64,000 nt of DNA from Methylobacterium planeticum (GCF_008806345.1 NZ_VZZJ01000004.1:62001-126000), one strand, 5' to 3'; positions 8,254 to 17,558 are shown, counted from the stretch's first letter. The notes: generated by a model not told the origin, from the sequence alone. Program-made: numbers and translations.

Positions 8254-8889
8254 CTAGAACTTCACGTTCGGCGGACGCTCCGCGTTCGGTGTCGCTGTGA
8301 AAGTCTCCATCGGCTTTGCCTCCGGATAGAACCACGCCGCGATCCAGCGGCCCGGGATGGTGCGCACCTCGGTGTTGTAGGCCTGAACGGCCTGGATGTA
8401 GTCGCGCCGCGAGACCGCGATCCGGTTCTCGGTGCCCTCAAGCTGGGATTGGAGAGCCAGGAAATTCTGGTTCGACTTCAGGTCCGGGTAGCGCTCGACG
8501 GTGACGAGAAGGCGCCCGAGCGCGCCCGAGAGCTGATTCTGCGCGTCCTGGAATTCCTTGAACTTCTGCGGATCGCTGATCGTGCCGGCATCGACCTTGA
8601 CGCTGGTCGCCTTGGCCCGGGCCTCGACGACGCCGGTCAGCACATCCTTCTCCTGTTGCGCGTAACCCTTCACGGTCTCGACGAGATTGGGAATGAGGTC
8701 GGCGCGGCGCTGATACTGGTTCTGCACCTCGCTCCAGGCCGATTTCGCCTGTTCCTCCAGAGTGGGCACCCGGTTGATGGCGCCGCAGCCGGAGAGGCAG
8801 GAGGCGAAGACGATCGCCGCGAGAGCACCGAGGATCCGTGCGAGCACAGGCGTACGGGGCAGGGTGCTTTGGCTGGAGCCGGACGGCAT
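8254..8889 (-). CDS. lemA: LemA family lipoprotein
   Basis: LemA proteins are membrane-anchored helical bundles usually encoded next to TPM proteins, as here. The 211-residue product has a hydrophobic N terminus ending in a lipobox (LSGC, Cys near 35). It then shows the family core: WSEVQNQYQRRADLIPNLVETVKGY, an acidic-aromatic middle, and VRTIPGRWIAAWFYPEAKP. AGGAGG six bases before the ATG at 8889 fixes the start. It is the first gene of the three-gene operon. Its function is undetermined. Confidence 0.93.
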   Translation of the reverse strand: MPSGSSQSTLPRTPVLARILGALAAIVFASCLSGCGAINRVPTLEEQAKSAWSEVQNQYQRRADLIPNLVETVKGYAQQEKDVLTGVVEARAKATSVKVDAGTISDPQKFKEFQDAQNQLSGALGRLLVTVERYPDLKSNQNFLALQSQLEGTENRIAVSRRDYIQAVQAYNTEVRTIPGRWIAAWFYPEAKPMETFTATPNAERPPNVKF

Positions 8890-9066
8890 GAAGTTCCTCC
8901 TGATCCCCGTTCTGGTCGCTCAAGCGGCCGGCACGCGACGAGGTCCTGACGATGTGACGCGCGGTGGAGCTTGGCCTTTCCACCTCCCTGCGACAGATAG
9001 GTGCCGCGTGGCGCACGAAAAGGCCGGACCACTCCCCCGATTCTGTCGCCGCGCCATATCGGCGTA

Positions 9067-9351
9067 GTGGAGAGCGAGCCCGCACTGATCGTCCGCGCGA
9101 CCGATCTGGAGACCACGACCGATCTCGGGACCCTGATCGCCTCGACCCGGACGCCCGCGCTCCGGCCTCGGGTGACCTTCGGAAAGCACAGCGGCCGGCA
9201 GTGGAGCGCGAGGAGCGACGACTTCATCGCCTGGGTGCTGGCGCATGGCGGCTTCGCTGTCGACATCCGCTTCGCGGCGCGTCATGACCGGCGACTTGCG
9301 CCGGGCGCGACACCAGCACGCAGCCCTTGCGCATCTAGAAGCGGGGTGTGA
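9067..9351 (+). pseudogene. Internally deleted DEDD exonuclease (ExoX-like) remnant
   Basis: The frame joins two non-adjacent parts of an exonuclease X-like protein. It begins with the first catalytic motif of the DEDD fold (LIVRATDLETTTDLG, normally a DxETTG motif). After only about 15 residues it moves straight to the C-terminal module RVTFGKHSGRQW...DDFIAWVLAHGGFAVDIRFAARHD, which matches the FGKHKG...YLRW...DVRFTARHE pattern. Exo II and Exo III, roughly 150 residues, are missing, so catalysis is impossible. The start is taken at GTG 9067 but no ribosome site is visible. Bases 8890-9066 and 9352-9432 hold nothing else clear. Confidence 0.6.
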
Positions 9352-9432
9352 CAGCGCGTAATGGCCCTTCGGCCGCTGTCACGCTCCGCCGGATGGTTGA
9401 CAACCGGTCAGCCGGAGTGCGCTTTGCAAGGC

Positions 9433-9735
9433 ATGGACGGAACGCCGGACGCCGCGGCAGCGAGACCGCGGGTTGCGATAACATATTGCACGCAGTGCAA
9501 CTGGCTTCTGCGGGCGGCCTGGATGGCTCAGGAACTCCTCTCCACCTTTCGCGACGATCTCGGCGAGGTCGCGTTGCGACCGGGCACCGGAGGCCATTTC
9601 GCGATCGAACTCGACGACGATGTGATCTGGGAACGCAAGCGCGACGGCGGTTTTCCCGATATCAAGACCTTGAAGCAGCGCGTGCGGGATCGCCTCGACC
9701 CGACGCGTGATCTCGGCCATATCGACCGGCCATGA
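9433..9735 (+). CDS. SelT/SelW/SelH family (Rdx) selenoprotein-like protein
   Basis: A thioredoxin-like protein of 100 residues. It carries the Rdx signature ITYCTQCNWLLRAAWMAQELL with a Cys-x-x-Cys pair (Cys19/Cys22), cysteine replacing the selenocysteine of some relatives. PGTGGHFAI, IWERKRDGGFPD and LKQRVRDRLDP follow. The family is linked to redox buffering with unknown partners. The ATG at 9433 is preferred because the domain begins just after it. A consensus -35 (TTGACA, 9397-9402) lies upstream but no convincing -10. The histidine kinase gene follows. Confidence 0.88.
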   Translation: MDGTPDAAAARPRVAITYCTQCNWLLRAAWMAQELLSTFRDDLGEVALRPGTGGHFAIELDDDVIWERKRDGGFPDIKTLKQRVRDRLDPTRDLGHIDRP

Positions 9736-9802
9736 CCCGTTCCCGCCCGACGATTCGCCCGGTTGGGGCCCGATTCCTGCGCTGTGTCAGCCGGATTTCG
9801 AT

Positions 9803-12019
9803 ATGGCCGTGAGGCGGGAGCTGGAGCGCGGAACCGCTTCGCGACCTTCGGAGCCGCTGCGAAGCTCCGGGCTCCGACGCCGCCTCGACCGCCTAGCGCA
9901 GCGCGGGTTCTCGACGCAGGTCTACCTCGTCGCGCTCGTGGTGGCCCTGATCGGCCCGGGCCTTCTCTTCACCGCCATCCTGCTGATGCGCTACGCCGCC
10001 GCGGAGCGCGCACGCTTTGAGCAGGACGCGCGCGAGAACGTGCGGGGGATCGCCCTGTCGATCGATCGCGACACGGCAGGCCTCGTCTCCGTGCTGCAAA
10101 CACTCGCGACCTCGCCGCGCCTGAGGGAGGGCGAGTTCGACGCATTCGACGCCCAGGCGCGCCTCGTTCGCGACGCGATCGACCTCGAGATCGTCCTGCG
10201 CAAGCCCGACGGGCAGCAGGTCGTGAATACCGGCATCAAGCACGGCGCGCCGCTACCGATATCAACGCTGCCCTTCGACCGCGAGATCGCGGCAGGCACA
10301 CAGCGCGCGATGGTGTCGGGCCTGATCGCGGCCCCAACCCCGGAGCAATCCACCTACGCGGTCGCAGTGCCGGTCCAGGTCGAGGGTGAGGTCACCTACA
10401 TCCTCAGCTTCAATGCGCCGGTCGCCCGCCTGCAGTCGATCCTGGCCCGCGAGGTGGTCGAAGGCTGGACCACCGGCATCTCCGACCGGGAGGGGACGAT
10501 TCTCGGGCGATTGCCCGATCCCGCCGCCGTGGTCGGCCGCCAGCGCCTCGTCACGCTTCGGCAGAACCAGACCGACACGCCCGGCGTGTGGGAGGGCAAG
10601 GATCGCCTGCGACGCCCCGTCGTCGTGGTCGAGGCCCGCTCCCGCCTCACCGGCTGGACGGTCGCGGCCAGCATCCCCCAGACCCTCGTCGACGCACGGC
10701 TGCGCCGCTGGATCTGGGCCTTCGGCGGCTTCGGCCTCCTCGTGCTCGCCACCTCCTCCGCCCTCGCGGTCAATCTCTGGTCCCGCGTGTCGCGACCCCT
10801 GCGCCAACTCGCGGCCTCCGGACCTGCCCTGGCGCGGGGGGAGGCGATCCCGCGCATCACGTCGCCCGTCCACGAGATCCGTCGCCTCGCGGATGTGCTG
10901 GCCGACGCCTCCCTGCGCCTGCGGACCCGAGAGGAGGAACGCGACCGGGCGCTCGCCGAGACCCGCCACGGCCTGTCGGCCCTGCGCGAGAGCGAAGCTC
11001 GGTTCCGACACATGGCCGATTCCGCGCCCGCCCTGATCTGGATGACCGATGAGAACGCGAGCGTGAGCTTTGCCAACATGCATTTCGAGCACATGTTCGG
11101 GATGGCGGCTGCGGAACTCGCGAACGAGGGCTGGCGCCGCATCGTCTATCCGCCGGACCTCGAGGGGTTCTCGGCGACGTTCAACGAGGCCTTCGCGGCA
11201 CGCTCGGCCTTCCGGACCGAGGTCCGGGTCGTGGATTGCGAGGGCAATGTGCGCTGGCTTCGCTGCGAGGGCGTGCCGCGCCTGAACGATGCGGGCACGT
11301 TCCTCGGCTACACCGGCTGCAACGTCGACATCACGGACGCCAAGCAGGCCGAGGAACACCTGATCCTGCTCATTCATGAGCTGAATCACCGGGTGAAGAA
11401 CACGCTCGCGACCGTGCAATCGATCGCGGGCCAATCGCTCCGCAGGCTCGAAGGAGAGGAGGCGAGCGCGGCTCGGGCCGCCTTCGAGGCACGGCTCCTG
11501 GCGCTCGCGCGCGTGCACGACGTGCTCACGCGGGAGAGCTGGGAAGGCGCGGAACTCGGGACGGTCGTGGCGGACGCGATCCGTCCCCTCGACGCAACCG
11601 AGGGTCAGCGCTCGCGCTTCACGGTGGCCGGCCCGCCCCTGCGGCTTCCGCCGCGGCTGGCGCTCTCGATCGCGATGGCGCTGCACGAGCTCGGCACCAA
11701 TGCGGTGAAGTACGGGGCGCTCTCGCGGGAAGGTGGTACCGTCTCCATCGCGTGGTCGGTACGGCGAGAGGAAGATCTCCGCCTGTTCCTCCGCTGGACG
11801 GAGACCGGCGGTCCGCCCGTGACCCCACCGACCCGGACGGGCTTCGGCTCGCGGCTGATCGAGCGGAGCCTCGCCCGGGAGCTTGCGGGCGAGGTCCAGC
11901 TCCTCTTCGTGCCGACAGGTGTCGTCTGCACGATCGAGGCGCCTGTCCCGCCGCCGGGACTTCTCGAGCGACGCAGCACGACCACCGCCGCACGACAGCC
12001 GGCCGCCATCCCGGATTGA
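9803..12019 (+). CDS. HWE-type sensor histidine kinase with dCache, HAMP and PAS regions
   Basis: This 738-residue membrane kinase has a first transmembrane helix near 40-62, a periplasmic cache-like sensor to about 305, a second helix near 315-335 and a HAMP-like linker. A PAS domain (FRHMADSAPALIWMTDE... to YTGCNVDITDAK) and an HWE kinase core complete it. The phospho-acceptor lies in ELNHRVKN (His529), the N box in ELGTNAVKYGAL (Asn633), and the LRWTETGGP segment is the HWE signature. Such kinases feed the general stress response or chemotaxis-like regulators in Alphaproteobacteria. No response regulator is adjacent. An upstream in-frame ATG at 9707 would overlap the SelW-like gene. Confidence 0.93.
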   Translation: MAVRRELERGTASRPSEPLRSSGLRRRLDRLAQRGFSTQVYLVALVVALIGPGLLFTAILLMRYAAAERARFEQDARENVRGIALSIDRDTAGLVSVLQTLATSPRLREGEFDAFDAQARLVRDAIDLEIVLRKPDGQQVVNTGIKHGAPLPISTLPFDREIAAGTQRAMVSGLIAAPTPEQSTYAVAVPVQVEGEVTYILSFNAPVARLQSILAREVVEGWTTGISDREGTILGRLPDPAAVVGRQRLVTLRQNQTDTPGVWEGKDRLRRPVVVVEARSRLTGWTVAASIPQTLVDARLRRWIWAFGGFGLLVLATSSALAVNLWSRVSRPLRQLAASGPALARGEAIPRITSPVHEIRRLADVLADASLRLRTREEERDRALAETRHGLSALRESEARFRHMADSAPALIWMTDENASVSFANMHFEHMFGMAAAELANEGWRRIVYPPDLEGFSATFNEAFAARSAFRTEVRVVDCEGNVRWLRCEGVPRLNDAGTFLGYTGCNVDITDAKQAEEHLILLIHELNHRVKNTLATVQSIAGQSLRRLEGEEASAARAAFEARLLALARVHDVLTRESWEGAELGTVVADAIRPLDATEGQRSRFTVAGPPLRLPPRLALSIAMALHELGTNAVKYGALSREGGTVSIAWSVRREEDLRLFLRWTETGGPPVTPPTRTGFGSRLIERSLARELAGEVQLLFVPTGVVCTIEAPVPPPGLLERRSTTTAARQPAAIPD

Positions 12020-12036
12020 GTTCCCGGCGGGAGGGT

Positions 12037-13026
12037 TCAGGAAGGGCGTCTCGACGGCGTGAGGCGCAGGCCCGGCGCCGGCCTCTCGAGGAGCACCTCC
12101 CGGCGGAAGCGCACGAGTCTGGCCGGACGCCCCGCCGTGCCGCTGGTGACCCAGTCCGTCTCCTCGACGAGCCCCTGTTGCGCCACGAGGCGCCGGAAGT
12201 TCTGCTTATGCAGTTCCGACCCCGCCAGCGCTTCGACGGTGCGCTGCAGCTGAAACAGGGTGAAGGTCGGTGGCATCAGCTCGAAGACGACGGGGCGGTA
12301 CTTGATCTTCCCGCGCAGCCGCCCGATCGCCGTCGCAAGCACGCGCCGATGGTCGAAGGCCATCGGCACGCCGGTCGGGTCGCCCGGCACGGCGGCCCCG
12401 GCATTGCCCCGCGCCTCCGGGATCAGACCGGCCTCGAACAGCAATTCATAGCGCTCGAGGACTCGCTCCTCGTTCCAGGTTCCGCCGCCGAGACCGAAGG
12501 TCAGGCCGAGACGGTCCGCCCGCAGGCGGCGGAGCTTGGCATCCGTCGGCGCGGCCGCCCAGGCGAGAAGCTTCGGCTCGATCGCATCGAGAGCAGCCGG
12601 GCGCCCCTGCCGGAAATCCTCGTAGGGAAGGTACCGGTACCAGTTCCGCCACGAGGCTTCCGAGAGTCCGCCGGTGCGTGCTTCCCGCGCGAGGGCGAGA
12701 TAGGCCACCGAGAGCGAATGCAGGCCCTGGGCACCGCCTTCTCGATCGCGGTCCCCGAAGGTGTAGAGCTGCTCGACATAGCCGAGGCGCTGATCGGTCT
12801 GGCGCTCGACCCAAGCCCGTAGGCCGCGCTCCAGCGTGGCATGTTCCGGGACGAGGGGCCCGGCCGGGAGACCGTCCTGGCGCCCGGCGGCCTGACCCGG
12901 CACTTGCACGGTCAGCGCCCGGGGCTCCCCGTCGGTTGCCGCAACGATGACCGCAACGAGTCCCACGGAGGAGGGGTTCAAGACCGCGAGGCCACCTCCG
13001 CTCGGACACGCTTTCGCTTCGGTCAT
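12037..13026 (-). CDS. nadQ: NAD biosynthesis repressor NadQ (Nudix-like, COG4111)
   Basis: The 329-residue protein has an N-terminal Nudix-like domain (GLVAVIVAATDGEPRALTVQ; LERGLRAWVERQT; EQLYTFGDR) lacking an intact Nudix box. The C-terminal winged helix is of the NrtR kind (FTLFQLQRTVEALAGSELHKQNFRRL, then GRPARLVRFR). This arrangement is that of NadQ, the alphaproteobacterial repressor of nadABC. Two matching palindromes sit at nadA 12 kb away. The start at ATG 13026 is chosen because the domain begins shortly after. GGAGG is 12 bases upstream, rather distant. It converges with the histidine kinase gene, 17 bp apart. No full operator copy is seen before nadQ itself. Confidence 0.87.
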   Translation of the reverse strand: MTEAKACPSGGGLAVLNPSSVGLVAVIVAATDGEPRALTVQVPGQAAGRQDGLPAGPLVPEHATLERGLRAWVERQTDQRLGYVEQLYTFGDRDREGGAQGLHSLSVAYLALAREARTGGLSEASWRNWYRYLPYEDFRQGRPAALDAIEPKLLAWAAAPTDAKLRRLRADRLGLTFGLGGGTWNEERVLERYELLFEAGLIPEARGNAGAAVPGDPTGVPMAFDHRRVLATAIGRLRGKIKYRPVVFELMPPTFTLFQLQRTVEALAGSELHKQNFRRLVAQQGLVEETDWVTSGTAGRPARLVRFRREVLLERPAPGLRLTPSRRPS

Positions 13027-13379
13027 CTGTGCCGAATGCCTCCCGATCCGTCGAGGCTCCGACCGCGTGTCGAGCCTTCCCGAAGAACCATGCCTCCTCG
13101 GGATCCGTTCTGCTTTAGCCGCAGATTTCATCCCCCCGTCAACGCGGACATGTCAGCGCGGCGTGGATTCCCGGCTTGGCGGAACAAGGGATGCTCATTC
13201 CCCGACGTCGGGTCCGCGACGAATCCGGAGACGCTCGCGTGTGCCCGTCCGCGCTGATCGGGCACCGGCTCTTGCCAAGTATCCCGGTCGGCGCCTAACC
13301 CCTCGCTGAAGCGGCAGCGCGGGCCTGTGTGAGACTCGATCATGCGCGGACATCTGGCGTCATCCACAGAGGATTTCCT
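13027..13379. other. Intergenic region between nadQ and thiE
   Basis: This 353-bp divergent region should hold the promoters of nadQ and thiED. I find only one half-site of the nad operator (ATGCTCA, 13191-13197). None of the conserved blocks of a TPP riboswitch is present, although thiamine genes follow. No protein-coding frame here has supporting features. Confidence 0.6.
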
Positions 13380-14090
13380 GTGAGCGGCTCCCCCATTCCC
13401 CACCCCGAGGCGGTGAGGCCGGTCGATTTGCGGCTCTACGGGATCCTCGATGCCGGTGTCTCGGGGTGCGACGGCGCCCGGCTGGCCGCGATGGCATCGG
13501 AGGCGATCGCCGGCGGCTGCACGCTCCTCCAGTATCGCGAGAAGACGATCGAGGACGCGCGCGCCGCCCTTGCGCGCATCCGGGCAATTCACGATGCGAT
13601 CGACGGTCGGGTTCCGCTGCTGGTGAATGACCGCGTCGATCTCGCGCTCGCTGCGGGCGCCGAGGGCGTGCATCTGGGGCAATCCGACCTTCACCCCGCC
13701 GATGCGCGCCGCTTGCTCGGGCGGGATGCCATCATCGGGCTCACGCTCAAGTCCGGAACCCACGCGGACGAACTCTACCGGCTGCCCGTTGATTACGCCT
13801 GCATCGGCGGCGTCTTCGCGACGAAGAGCAAGGACAATCCGGACCCGCCGGTCGGGCTGGATGGTTTCACCCGCATCGCCTTCCGCGCCCGCCTCGCGCG
13901 CGGGGGCGGCCTGCCGATCGGCGCGATTGCGGGCATCGATTCCAGCAATGCGGCCGCGGTGATCGCGGCCGGCTCGGACGGGATCGCGGTGATCTCGGCG
14001 CTCTTCGGCGCCGGCGACGTCGAGGCGCGCGCCCGCGACCTGCGCGACCGGGTCGAGGTCGCCCTGAAGCATCGGGGATCGGTCCGATGA
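13380..14090 (+). CDS. thiE: Thiamine-phosphate synthase ThiE
   Basis: ThiE joins HMP-pyrophosphate with thiazole phosphate to give thiamine monophosphate. The 236-residue product keeps the TIM-barrel signatures: QYREK (51-55), [35 protein letters not shown] in place of the usual G-S-H loop, and GAIAGID with ISALF near the end. The GTG start at 13380 has AGAGGA six bases upstream. The longer frame from 13329 lacks one. It overlaps thiD by four bases (ATGA). No TPP riboswitch was found upstream. Confidence 0.94.
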   Translation: MSGSPIPHPEAVRPVDLRLYGILDAGVSGCDGARLAAMASEAIAGGCTLLQYREKTIEDARAALARIRAIHDAIDGRVPLLVNDRVDLALAAGAEGVHLGQSDLHPADARRLLGRDAIIGLTLKSGTHADELYRLPVDYACIGGVFATKSKDNPDPPVGLDGFTRIAFRARLARGGGLPIGAIAGIDSSNAAAVIAAGSDGIAVISALFGAGDVEARARDLRDRVEVALKHRGSVR

Positions 14091-14896
14091 GCACGCCGAT
14101 CGCCGTCACGATCGCGGGCTCGGATTCCGGCGGAGGCGCCGGCATCCAGGCAGATCTCAAGACCTTCTCGGCGCTTCAGGTCTACGGGGCGAGCGTCGTG
14201 ACCGCCCTGACGGCGCAGAACACGATCGGCGTCCAGGCCATTCACGACGTGCCGCCCGCCTTCATCGCGGCGCAGATGGAGAGCGTGTTCTCCGATCTCG
14301 CCGTAACGGCCGTGAAGATCGGAATGCTCTCCCAGACGGGGGTGATCACGATCGTGGCGGACGCGCTGACCCGCTACGCCGCCAACCTGCCGATCGTTCT
14401 CGATCCGGTCATGGTGGCCACGAGCGGCGACCGCCTGATCTCCGATGAGGCCGTCGACGCCCTGCGCCGGCACCTGATGCCCCTGGCGGACCTGATCACC
14501 CCGAATCTGCCGGAAGCCGCGACGCTGCTCGACGAGCCTGTTGCCACCGACGAAACGGTGGCCCTTGCGCAAGGGCAGCGCCTGCTCGCCCTCGGGGCGA
14601 GGGCGGTCCTGATCAAGGGCGGCCATGCCCAGGGTGAGGAGAGCGTCGATCACCTCATCACGGCGGACGGGCGTCCGCAGCGCCTGACGTCGCGCCGCAT
14701 CGACACGCGGAACACGCATGGGACCGGCTGCACTCTCTCGTCCGCCGTGGCGGCAGGCCTCGCGCGCAGGCTTTCGCTGCGTGACGCCGTCGATGCGGCG
14801 AAGCACTACGTGACGGCGGCGATCGGCGCGTCTGACACGCTGCAGGTCGGGCGGGGACATGGGCCCGTTCAGCACTTTCACGCCCTGTGGCGGTAG
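14087..14896 (+). CDS. thiD: Hydroxymethylpyrimidine/phosphomethylpyrimidine kinase ThiD
   Basis: ThiD phosphorylates HMP and HMP-phosphate, supplying the pyrimidine half of thiamine to ThiE. The 269-residue protein is a ribokinase-fold enzyme with an early [18 protein letters not shown] motif, [20 protein letters not shown] and the anion-hole/catalytic segment [12 protein letters not shown]. It is coupled to thiE through ATGA, and the pair forms a salvage-style unit without thiC or thiG nearby. A GTGATC / GATCAC inverted repeat lies 33 bp after the stop but has no T-tail. Confidence 0.96.
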   Translation: MSTPIAVTIAGSDSGGGAGIQADLKTFSALQVYGASVVTALTAQNTIGVQAIHDVPPAFIAAQMESVFSDLAVTAVKIGMLSQTGVITIVADALTRYAANLPIVLDPVMVATSGDRLISDEAVDALRRHLMPLADLITPNLPEAATLLDEPVATDETVALAQGQRLLALGARAVLIKGGHAQGEESVDHLITADGRPQRLTSRRIDTRNTHGTGCTLSSAVAAGLARRLSLRDAVDAAKHYVTAAIGASDTLQVGRGHGPVQHFHALWR

Positions 14897-14929
14897 GTCG
14901 TCGGACGCCGATTCCACCGCCCGCAAGGT

Positions 14930-14949
14930 GTGATCTCCGGGAGGATCAC
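14930..14949. promoter_or_regulatory. Inverted repeat before the XRE-cupin gene
   Basis: GTGATC (14930-14935) and GATCAC (14944-14949) form a 20-bp interrupted palindrome about 37 bp upstream of the predicted -35 of the next gene. It lacks a T-run, so an operator is more likely than a terminator. No regulator is assigned. Confidence 0.35.
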
Positions 14950-14985
14950 GCATGTGTCCGCCTTGCATCCGGGGCTCGATTGCGT

Positions 14986-15014
14986 TTGAAGTAGCGTACG
15001 ATCGTTCGGATAAT
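14986..15014 (+). promoter_or_regulatory. Promoter of the XRE-cupin regulator gene
   Basis: TTGAAG (14986-14991), a 17-bp spacer and GATAAT (15009-15014) form a good sigma-70 type promoter, with the start codon 26 bp after the -10 element. Confidence 0.6.
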
Positions 15015-15040
15015 GGAACGAGTCATCGGGCAACGAGGCG

Positions 15041-15670
15041 ATGCAGGATCAGGCGGAACGTGTCGAGCGTGGGCGGACGCGCGATCTATTGACGGGCGCC
15101 CAGGTCCTGTCGGGTCAACTCGGCAAGACCATCCAGCGCCTGCGCAAGGCCTACAATCTGTCCTTGTCGGAACTCGCCGAGCAGTCCGGCGTGGCGAAGT
15201 CGATCATCAGCCAGATCGAGCGCAACGAGACCAATCCGACCCTCGCGACGATCTGGCGCTTGAGCCAGGCTCTCGACGTCTCGATCGAACGGGTTCTCGC
15301 CACCGGCGACGAGGAACCCTTCATCGAGAAGTCCTCACGCGCCGATACGCCGATCCTCGTCTCCGAGGATGGCAAGGTGCGGCTCGCGATCATCGGCTGG
15401 ATCAAGACGGTGGAGTGGCTGCAATGGTACGAGGTCTCCGCCGATCCCGGCGGCGTCCTCGACTCCGACCCGCATCAGCGCGGATCGGTGGAGTCGCTCT
15501 CGGTGAGCGAGGGCGTCTTCGAGGTGGACGTCGCGGGGGTGGTCCAGCGCGCGCGTGCCGGGGAAACGCTGCGCTACCGCTGCGACCGGCCGCACGCGGT
15601 GCGCTGCGTCAGCGAAGGTCCGGCCCGGGCGATCATGGTCGTGATCATGAAGGCGGCCGTGATGGAGTAG
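15041..15670 (+). CDS. XRE-family transcriptional regulator with C-terminal cupin
   Basis: The 209-residue protein has an XRE helix-turn-helix at about 25-85 (LRKAYNLSLSELAEQSGVAKSIISQIERNETNPTLATIWRL split over the two helices) and a small cupin domain at about 105-205. The cupin is expected to bind the effector. This class often represses genes for amino-acid or polyamine use. GAGG stands five bases before the ATG at 15041, and a 17-bp-spaced promoter lies upstream. Its targets are unknown. The neighbouring thiED genes and the nearby palindrome are candidates only by position. Confidence 0.9.
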   Translation: MQDQAERVERGRTRDLLTGAQVLSGQLGKTIQRLRKAYNLSLSELAEQSGVAKSIISQIERNETNPTLATIWRLSQALDVSIERVLATGDEEPFIEKSSRADTPILVSEDGKVRLAIIGWIKTVEWLQWYEVSADPGGVLDSDPHQRGSVESLSVSEGVFEVDVAGVVQRARAGETLRYRCDRPHAVRCVSEGPARAIMVVIMKAAVME

Positions 15671-15676
15671 GGGCAC

Positions 15677-16264
15677 TCAGCGCCCTGAATTCGCCCAGCG
15701 CACGATCTCACCGAGGACATTGGCCAAAGCCGCATCGAGGCCGGCGGCGGCGTTCGGCGCGTCGACCTTCTGCACCGGCACCCGGGCCTGGAACACGCGG
15801 GCCGCGACGACACGGCCCGTCCCCTCGGCAATCAGCTTGGCCGAGATGTCGACCACGGCCTCACCCGAGCCTGCCGCGATATCGAAGGCGCGGATCTCGC
15901 TGATCAGCTGATAATCGGAGACGATCTTATCACCCGGCCGGCTCACGGAGCGAAGGCGGCCCGTATTCTCCAGACTCTGGATGATCCGTGTCTGGATAAG
16001 CCGCGGCAGGCGGTCGGCCCATTGGCCGCCGCCTAGGAAGGACAGCCCGCCGCCCGGCTCGCGCACGATGATGCGGTCGGCTTCGAGAGGCTGGATGCCG
16101 ACCGGCTCAGCCACCACGATCGAGCGCGCCGCCGCCACGGAGCGGCCGGAGACGGGGAGCGCCGCGAGGTCGAACGTCAGCGGCGCGCTGCCGCCCCCAC
16201 AACCGCCGAGCGCGGTCACGGCCAGCAGGGCGACGAGCGCCGGAAGAAGCAGGCGAGAAGGCAT
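15677..16264 (-). CDS. ABC-transport auxiliary lipoprotein (PqiC/MlaC-operon type)
   Basis: A lipoprotein of 195 residues with an N-terminal signal and lipobox (ALGGC, Cys near 21). The ABC-type transport auxiliary domain follows: SIVVAEPVGIQPLEADRIIVREP, then WADRLPRLIQTRIIQSLENTG and VVAARVFQARVPV. Such lipoproteins act at the outer membrane with MCE proteins in phospholipid transport. It is the last gene of the mla-like operon, 110 bp after mlaD, and ends six bases from the convergent XRE gene. The ATG at 16264 is chosen because it begins the signal peptide; the frame upstream of it is not supported. Confidence 0.85.
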   Translation of the reverse strand: MPSRLLLPALVALLAVTALGGCGGGSAPLTFDLAALPVSGRSVAAARSIVVAEPVGIQPLEADRIIVREPGGGLSFLGGGQWADRLPRLIQTRIIQSLENTGRLRSVSRPGDKIVSDYQLISEIRAFDIAAGSGEAVVDISAKLIAEGTGRVVAARVFQARVPVQKVDAPNAAAGLDAALANVLGEIVRWANSGR

Positions 16265-16374
16265 CGAGGGAACCTGAAAGTCTCCCGTCGCGCGAGCGGA
16301 CGGCGACACGAAAACTACGGCAAAGCTAGAAAGGTGCCGTGCGCACGGACACTCCCGGGAGGCCTTGGCGCCGA

Positions 16375-17457
16375 TCACCGCCCACCGTTGTATTCCGGCA
16401 ACGACGGCTTCCCGCCGAAGATCACCTGCGATGGATCGCGTTCCAGGCTCTTCACGGTCCGGTTCAGCGTGTTGAGCGTCCGCTGGCCGTCTGTCGACAG
16501 GGCCTCGACCTCGCGACGCCCGGTGCCGCTCAGGCGGTTGAAGCTCGTGGCGATGTTGGCGGTGCGCTTGTCGAGGTTCTCGGACAGGGTCCGGAAGGCC
16601 TTTCCGGCATCACGAACAGAGATGGCGGCGTCGCGGACTTCCGAGAAGGTACTCGACCCGGCCTGCCCGGAAGCGGATCCGAGGAAGCCCTCGGCGCCCT
16701 TCAGGACGCCGTCGATGCGGTCGGCGGAAGCATTGAGCTTGGCCGCGAGGGTCCGGGCATCGTGCAGGCCGGCCTCGATATCCGGGCTCGCGGAACTGAG
16801 GGCTGCGGAGAACCGGTCGGCATTGTCGACGACGCGGTTCAGCTTCTGCCCATCGATCGCCTGAACCAGGGAACTGACCGATGGGCCGGCATCCGCGAGG
16901 GTCTTCGAGAAGGCCTCGACATTCGCGAGCGTCCGGTTGATCGCGCCCTCATTGCCGGCGACCACCTTGTCGAGGCGCTGCAGCACGTCGTCCGCCCGCT
17001 GGGCGATCTGCTTGGCGGCGGCCAGCATGTCCTGGATGTCGGAGGAATCGGCGAAGATCGTCGGCATCTGATCGCCGGACCCCGGCGCGAGAGGCGGCGC
17101 ATCGGCATTTCCGCCGCTCAGCGCGATGACGGAGACGCCGGTGAGCAGGGCCGAGTCGAGCCGGGCGCGCGTATCGGCCCGCAAGGGCGTCGAGGGCGCG
17201 ACGTTGACGACGGCGATGACGCGGCGCGGGTCCTGCGGCAGGAGGCGGACATCCGTCACCTCGCCGACCTTGATGCCGTTGAAGGTGACGCTCGAGCCCT
17301 TGGCCAAGCCGCCGACGCTGCCCGAGAAGACGATGCGCACCGCCTGGGACACCTGCCGGGAGGATCCGCCCTGCAGCCAGAACACGAAAACGAAGCCAGC
17401 AACGATCACCGCCAGCGTGAAGGCGCCGATCAGCGCATAGTTTGCACGCGTTTCCAT
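16375..17457 (-). CDS. mlaD: MCE-domain lipid-transport protein MlaD
   Basis: The 360-residue protein starts METRANYALIGAF and has one transmembrane helix (about 7-28), an MCE domain (about 38-118, with GLAKGSSVTFNGIKVGEV) and a long C-terminal helical region. The E. coli MlaD is about 183 residues. The extended helical tail is common in alphaproteobacterial relatives and may form a longer tunnel or coil across the periplasm. It is the substrate-binding subunit of the inner-membrane MlaFED-like complex. It lies 101 bp after the ATPase gene on the minus strand. Confidence 0.93.
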   Translation of the reverse strand: METRANYALIGAFTLAVIVAGFVFVFWLQGGSSRQVSQAVRIVFSGSVGGLAKGSSVTFNGIKVGEVTDVRLLPQDPRRVIAVVNVAPSTPLRADTRARLDSALLTGVSVIALSGGNADAPPLAPGSGDQMPTIFADSSDIQDMLAAAKQIAQRADDVLQRLDKVVAGNEGAINRTLANVEAFSKTLADAGPSVSSLVQAIDGQKLNRVVDNADRFSAALSSASPDIEAGLHDARTLAAKLNASADRIDGVLKGAEGFLGSASGQAGSSTFSEVRDAAISVRDAGKAFRTLSENLDKRTANIATSFNRLSGTGRREVEALSTDGQRTLNTLNRTVKSLERDPSQVIFGGKPSLPEYNGGR

Positions 17458-17558
17458 CAGATCATCGCTGTCCCGGATCGGCCGAAGCGAGGCTGTGCGG
17501 CAGCACACGCGGGTCAGCCGTCATCGCCGCGCAGGGCCTGTGTCTGACGCGGGCGTGA

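Noticed and set aside
13027..13379. A TPP riboswitch upstream of thiE
   Set aside because: The conserved sequence blocks of that riboswitch are not present in the 353-bp leader region. Absence of evidence rests on reading by eye.
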